From NCBI GenBank assembly GCA_016802295.1, contig JAESIW010000137.1, positions 4,455,340 to 4,519,339 on the forward strand: a stretch of 64,000 bases of DNA, in the 5' to 3' direction. Under the pieces are notes generated by a model that saw only the letters and a program-made list of their open reading frames with translations, ran no database searches and was not told the DNA's origin. Source of the DNA: Brachionus rotundiformis (Eukaryota; Rotifera; Eurotatoria; Ploima; Brachionidae). Both the position numbers and the translations under genes were made by a program. Each line of letters begins with the position of its first letter. Positions within the stretch are counted from its first letter, which is position 1. Shown in pieces: positions 61,604 through 64,000 of this stretch.

Positions 61604-62345
61604 ATGAAAATTTATATTTTATTACTGAGTCTTCTATCAGCTAGATCGTGCTTTAGTCTTATATGCTACACATGTAGCTCAGAAAGTAATCCAAATTGTA
61701 GAGAAAACATTTTAGACTTAACCAACATGGTTTTTACCACCTGTAATGGCCAAGGCGATTTTTGTGCCACATTTTATGATGCATCTTCCAAAAGTAAATT
61801 ATTCAAAGTATTCTCTTCCATATTATCGGTTTTTTTTATAAGATTTTTACCGCGGTTGTTCAGAGCAATTCTTTATAGAAGAACAAAGTTATACTGAAAA
61901 ATGCATCTTGGGTTCAGAAACAGAAAGTTTCTATTGCAAATGTTACCAAGATTTTTGCAATAATCAGTTAAGTAGCGATTTAGAGATATCTATTGATTAT
62001 TGTATTGATAAGAAATGTGTACATGGTATACCAGTCTCAGATCCTACCAAAAAAACTTGCACATGCGAATGCGATGATGGTTTTAGTGGCGAATTTTGTG
62101 AAAATGAATCTTTCCAATGTCCTGGTATCGGAACTTTCCCAGATCCAAAATTCTGTTGGATCTACTATACTTGCTCTCAAGGAGCTACTGGCATAGAGAA
62201 AACAACAAATTCTTGTCCATTCAAAATACTTGGAACCACTGAATTAAAACTATTGTTTCAATATAATCCAAGTACAAAGACTGGTACTTGCACATTCAAA
62301 TCAGTATTTAAGCCTTATGCAGGACAAACATGCCTCATATCTTAA
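61604..62345 (+). CDS. Secreted Ly6-like / EGF / CBM14 protein (short paralogue)
   Basis: Exons 61604-61793 and 61843-62345 give 230 aa. A signal peptide (MKIYILLLSLLSARSCFS) leads into a Ly6-like domain (LICYTCSSESNPNC...GQGDFC...FYRGC...CKCYQDFCNN). One EGF module (CVHGIPVSDPTKKTC...GFSGEFC) and a CBM14-like domain (CPGIGTFPDPKFCWIYYTC...) follow. Compared with its divergent neighbour, all the other EGF repeats are missing and the Ly6 parts differ, while the EGF-CBM14 end is about 95% identical. The 49-nt intron sits at the same place and phase as intron 1 of the paralogue. An in-frame ATG two codons upstream (61598) is an alternative start. Confidence 0.88.
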
Positions 62346-63593
62346 TTTGTTAATTTTAGAAACTAATTTTTAAATATTAATCATAATTCAATACTTTATC
62401 TAAAAATAATTAAAAGCATCATTAATTGAAAATTTTGAATTTATTAACTTATTTTAAATACTTTGATTTAAATAATTGCGACATAATAAGATTTTACCAT
62501 TAAATTTTTTAAAATTTGAATGTTAAAATTATAAAAAACTTTATTAATTTAAAATTTTGATTTAAAAAAATTGTTTATTAATTTAATTTAGTTTATTGAA
62601 TAGAGCTTTTATTTTCAGCTTTAGCAAGTTATAGCTAGAATTGAAAAAATCTACACTAACTCCAACCGGAATTAGATATTTGTTAGTTTTGTAAACAAAA
62701 TAAGCTTAAACAGATGAAAAATCTTTTGACAGCATCCGCTGCTTTCTGGATAATTTACCAACAATCTTGTTAATAATACTTGAAAATGTTGAACATTATT
62801 AAAAACCATTTCTGTGGTAATTTATTCCATTTTTAGTAGATCTTATTGCCATAATTCTATTAAGCTTTAGTTATCTCTTTATCCTAAGCAAACCTATGTG
62901 AAACAAAATTTTCCGATGTGAATTTTCATGATCATGATCATTTTAATTTGATTGTAAACTTCAATATGCCTTTTAATGTTAAAAAATTACAAAGCTATTA
63001 ATCTAATTGGACTACTCGACCAAAATACTATCAAAAGTTATTAACATATTTATTGACACGTTTTTTAAAAAATAGTTAGTAGAATAAATCATTAATCAAT
63101 CATTCGTGTTAAAAGATTTTTATATTAGGTTAAGAGGATTTCAAAATAAAAATTAAGAACTTCATTAAAATAACCAGAAATTAACTCTAATCAGCAATGA
63201 GAAGATTTTTTTTCTTTAAATTAGACAGCGAAGAGACGAGAGAAATGATGAGGTTTTTAAAGAAACATGCGATGCATATGGCTGCCACCATCCTCCACCT
63301 TTTTCTTCAGGACTCGGGACCAGCGTAACAGTAGAGTTATGATGACTAACAATTTCATATTTTTTAAATTTTAAATGATTTAAATAATCAATTACCAATT
63401 TCTATTTTTAGATCTATTCTTCCTAAGCCATAACAACTAACTTATGTCTAACTTATTTAATTTTTGATTTTTTTTTAATTTTGTTTTAAATATTTAAATA
63501 TATCTTAAACAAAAAATTTTAAAAATTCATTCCAGATTAAATTTGATTCATAATAAAATTAGAAAAAACATAAGGAAAAATAATAAAATTTAA
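62346..63593. other. Intergenic region with one GC-richer island
   Basis: AT-rich spacer. At about 63220-63345 the composition changes to clearly less AT-rich DNA that is open on both strands (38 codons from ATG 63197 on plus; about 44 codons on minus). I recognise no protein or RNA in it. Confidence 0.45.
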
Positions 63594-64000
63594 ATCGAAA
63601 GAGTCCAAAGAAGAGCGACAAAGTTAGTCCTATGTTTGAAGGAAAAGCCATACCAAGAAAGGCTATGGTCTTTGGACTTAATGAGCTTAGAAGATTGTAG
63701 AACAAGAGCGGATCTCATTCAAATGTTCAAAATAGTCAACCGTCATGAGAAGATCAATCTAATGAAAGGTGTGAATCTGGACTAAAGAAGAAAACATAAC
63801 ATGAAACTAGAAAAAGAAATTTGCAATCAAGCTACATCAAGATTTTACTTTTTGACAAATAGAGTGGTTTCAAAGTGGAATGCTTTATTCCAGAGTGTTG
63901 TCAACTCAGAAACAGTTAATGGCTATAAAGCGGGTATCGACAGAGAAGTGTTTGATATGGAACAAAGAAAGAAAGGAAAGAGCCACAGCTCTTATAGAAC
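63594..64000 (+). pseudogene. LINE reverse-transcriptase C-terminus, running off the window
   Basis: An open frame from 63594 reads IERVQRRATKLVLCLKEKPY, then RLWSLDLMSLEDCRTRADLIQMFKIVN, and later FYFLTNRVVSKWNALFQSVVNSETVNGYKAGID. These are the LEKVQRRATKLI, LxLxxLExRRxRGDLI and NRVVxxWNxL blocks at the C-terminus of jockey/CR1-like reverse transcriptases. One in-frame stop (63783-63785) breaks it; otherwise it is well kept, better than the other copies in the window. No RT core is present upstream, as usual for 5'-truncated LINEs. It continues past the window end. Confidence 0.85.

Noticed and set aside
1..64000. CRISPR arrays, bacterial operons or phage modules
   Set aside because: Spliced animal genes throughout; no direct-repeat/spacer arrays or bacterial gene sets seen.

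Overview
The window reads as AT-rich nuclear DNA of a small invertebrate animal. I infer a monogonont rotifer such as Brachionus; this is not proven. The genes are metazoan: an ataxin-2-like protein, a Cys-loop receptor, STK36, a Fuseless-like protein and NRF-6-type acyltransferase. Coding exons are joined by very short GT-AG introns, mostly 45-60 nt. STK36 and an STPGR-repeat protein point to an animal with motile cilia or flagella. I rebuilt splicing by matching reading phase across GT-AG sites and recognised families from memory, without any search.

Layout. 0.2-2.8 kb: GTPBP2-like GTPase (+) with a foldback element in an intron. 4.7-8.2 kb: STPGR sperm-tail/axoneme protein (+), tail to tail with a 15-exon NRF-6-like acyltransferase (-). 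9.6-10.2 kb: secreted triple-LysM protein (-). 12.1-15.2 kb: unnamed type II membrane protein (+), tail to tail with PRPF38A (-). 16.5-18.1 kb: LINE debris beside an unusual LTR-retrotransposon product with inverted LTRs and half of an initiator tRNA-Met. 18.6-20.1 kb: Fuseless-like membrane protein (-). 21.7-22.4 kb: dead LINE. 22.9-28.7 kb: TFIIE-beta, glomulin-like and COQ9 (all +). 29.8-31.7 kb: nicotinic-type receptor subunit (+). 32.8-36.6 kb: HIRIP3-like (-) and a short ataxin-2-like gene (+), divergent. 37.5-43.8 kb: STK36 (+), tail to tail with an MFS/SLC16-like transporter (-). 46.0-53.8 kb: DDIT4/REDD-like gene (-), which I extend through a 17-nt microexon to a first exon about 7 kb upstream. 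59.1-62.3 kb: a head-to-head pair of secreted Ly6-EGF-CBM14 proteins. 63.6-64.0 kb: a LINE fragment running off the edge.

Most genes are unrelated housekeeping or neuronal genes, and I see no operon-like cluster. Two local relationships look meaningful. The Ly6-EGF-CBM14 pair is an inverted duplication whose last exons are nearly identical in DNA, as gene conversion would leave them. The DDIT4-like gene has a TATA-like box and two ACGTG cores just upstream of its inferred first exon, matching the hypoxia control known for REDD1. Remains of at least two non-LTR retrotransposon families lie in introns and intergenic DNA.

The most unusual object is at 17070-18094. Two 228-bp LTRs that are about 99% identical face each other. 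The right one is joined exactly to nucleotides 27-76 of a tRNA-iMet, including CCA, with a change at position 58, the known m1A site. It looks like a genomic fossil of aberrant reverse transcription.
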